Positions 62,641 through 64,000 of a stretch of 64,000 nt of DNA are shown here, in pieces. Under the pieces are notes generated by a model. The model saw only the letters and a program-made list of their open reading frames with translations, did no database searches and was not told the DNA's origin. A program made the position numbers and the translations under genes. Position 1 is the stretch's first letter. Each line of letters opens with the position of its first letter. The stretch comes from Girardinichthys multiradiatus (lineage: Eukaryota > Chordata > Actinopteri > Cyprinodontiformes > Goodeidae), in NCBI RefSeq assembly GCF_021462225.1, contig NC_061804.1, positions 13,398,740-13,462,739 of the forward strand. The letters are read 5' to 3'.

Positions 62641-62827
62641 GGTATAACAGTGCAGCGCAACTTATACGGAGGCCTCAGTCCCCGACGCAGCTGTCCCTGG
62701 TTTGAGTCCCGACCCCGGAGGCCTTTACTGCATGTCTTTCCCCTCTCTCCATCTTACTTCCTATATGTCTACTATGAATAAAATCTCAATAATGAAGGCC
62801 ACCAGTGACACCCTAAAAAAAAAAGAT
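62628..62827 (+). mobile_element. tRNA-derived SINE inserted in a Tc1 relic
   Basis: B box ggtttgagtccc (62699-62710), a body with 'ctgcatgtctttcccctctc' and 'aataaaatctcaataatgaa', and an A-rich tail. TTTACGATATT (62617-62627) and TTTACAATATT (62828-62838) flank it, one mismatch in 11. Same family as 60527-60729. Confidence 0.72.
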
Positions 62828-62838
62828 TTTACAATATT

Positions 62839-63249
62839 TATATCAAGCTGATATTAGCTGGGTAAATAATTGAACTATCTGACCAGATTGCTAGCCAGCA
62901 ATCAGCTGCTCAACCAACATCCTGCTTGCCAACTGTAGTTTCAAAAAACATAACCTATATGGGGGTGATGAGTGGCATTCATTCAGTTTTCACACAACAG
63001 CAGTCAGTGTTTTTAGCAACGCAAGATGTTTCCAAACAGGCCAACTAGTCTTTCTAGTAAGCAGAGGTAAAGTGAATTGACCGGCAAAGTTCAGCAACAT
63101 ATGGGGGAGGGGCCAAGCTGTTTTACTCTATGCTTCATACAGCCAGAGAAAACTCCAGTTAATCCAGCACTTTATCTGGAGTGCTATGAAAAGGACTTTG
63201 ACCTATAAGAAAGATGTGATATAAAAAATTTTGGTGATTTTGAGACTGT
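62839..63249 (+). other. Segment between two Tc1 halves, nothing recognised
   Basis: About 410 bases without recognised features between the SINE and the Tc1 3' half. It may be a further insertion or a replaced part of the transposon. Confidence 0.35.
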
Positions 63250-63785
63250 AACTATTAATAACCTTGAAAAGCTAAATACTGAACCAGCAGAATTGATGGT
63301 GGGACGGATGGAGGTAAATACAGGGATATCCTGGAAGACGATCTTTTAGAAGCTGCAAAAGACTTAAGACGGGTGATGGTTTACCTTCAAGTAGAACAAC
63401 ACTACATATACAGCCGGAGATATAATAGATCAGGCATTAATACTCAAAGGTGCTTTCTATCTAATCTGACTGAGCCTTCACTAAAGAATGGGAAAAATCT
63501 TGTCTTACGTGTGCAAAGCTGGTAAAGACATCCAAAAAGCAATACCATTGTACCTGCAGGAAGACGTTTTCCAAGTGTTGCCTTAGGGAAGCTTAATACA
63601 AATGCCACAATTTTCAGAAAATGTGCCTAAAAGATATGAAAACCATTGTTTCTCTTTTTTTTTTCTTTCATTTTACAATTCTGCACAAATTTGTTTCACC
63701 TTTCCCAAAAAAAAAAACAAAAAAAAAACACTGGAGTTTGTGGTTGTAACATGATAAAATGTGGAAAAGTACACTTAATGCAATA
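63250..63785 (+). mobile_element. Tc1-like relic, 3' half
   Basis: Blocks 'gtaaatacagggatatcctg', 'ttttagaagctgcaaaagac', 'tctaatctgactgagccttc' and 'gtgcaaagctggtaaagaca', then the terminal-repeat stretch 'gtttgtggttgtaacatgat' to 'aatgtggaaaagtacactta'. An A run with interruptions lies at 63709-63730. Decayed. Confidence 0.65.
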
Positions 63786-64000
63786 AGAAATTTACATTTA
63801 ATGTATAAAACAAAACCTTCGCAGATCACAAGTTCTCACAGCCTTTGAAATGTTGCCGTTCCTGGCCTTTGTTTTGGCAGGTCAAACATCTTTAATATAA
63901 AATGGATATTGATTTCCACAAACTAAGATGTCAAAGTCTGCCTTTAGCATGCGTAGTTTGGAGTATACTGCTAGTCTGCCGCCCACCACAATACACACAC
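63786..64000 (+). other. Window end, nothing recognised
   Basis: No feature recognised. Confidence 0.4.

Overview
This window is vertebrate nuclear DNA, almost certainly from a teleost fish. It carries one split gene with phase-consistent GT-AG introns. The rest is packed with teleost-type transposons: Tc1/mariner relatives, the LINEs Rex3, L2 and a Rex1-like element, tRNA-derived SINEs, a Ty1/copia relative and hAT miniature elements. There are no bacterial features (no operons, Shine-Dalgarno sites or CRISPR arrays).

The only host gene I can support is the 3' end of a follistatin-like gene on the + strand, most likely fstl4 (the alternative is its paralogue fstl5). Seven coding exons are visible: 6637-6771, 16729-16755 (a 27-base microexon), 24018-24136, 26418-26567, 36304-36411, 56774-56883 and 57068-57770. 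Their reading phases join without conflict over 1352 coding bases, giving 449 complete codons plus a stop. They encode the end of the second immunoglobulin-like domain and the whole C-terminal beta-propeller-like region. The follistatin/Kazal, EF-hand and first Ig exons must lie upstream of base 1. The introns range from 184 bases to about 20.4 kb.

Layout. 1-6.6 kb: intron with Tc1 relics and an L2 3' end. 6.8-16.7 kb: intron dominated by a 5.3-kb L2 LINE (minus strand) that is split by a 1608-bp Tc1 element. 16.8-24 kb: a candidate AT-rich LTR-like block and two Tc1 elements, one hit by a retroelement. 26.6-36.3 kb: a 1066-bp long-inverted-repeat element, and a Tc1 copy carrying a solo LTR. 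36.4-56.8 kb: a Tc1 copy split by a Rex1-like LINE, two Rex3 LINEs, a SINE, a decayed copia element, and a four-element nest at 53.0-56.5 kb. After the stop codon (57.8-64 kb): likely 3' UTR or intergenic DNA with two SINEs, a Rex3 fragment and a split Tc1.

No gene system acts together here beyond the single host gene. The interest lies in how the mobile elements are layered, which gives a relative insertion history, and in a few repeats I cannot assign to a known class. All family comparisons are from memory; no database search was possible.
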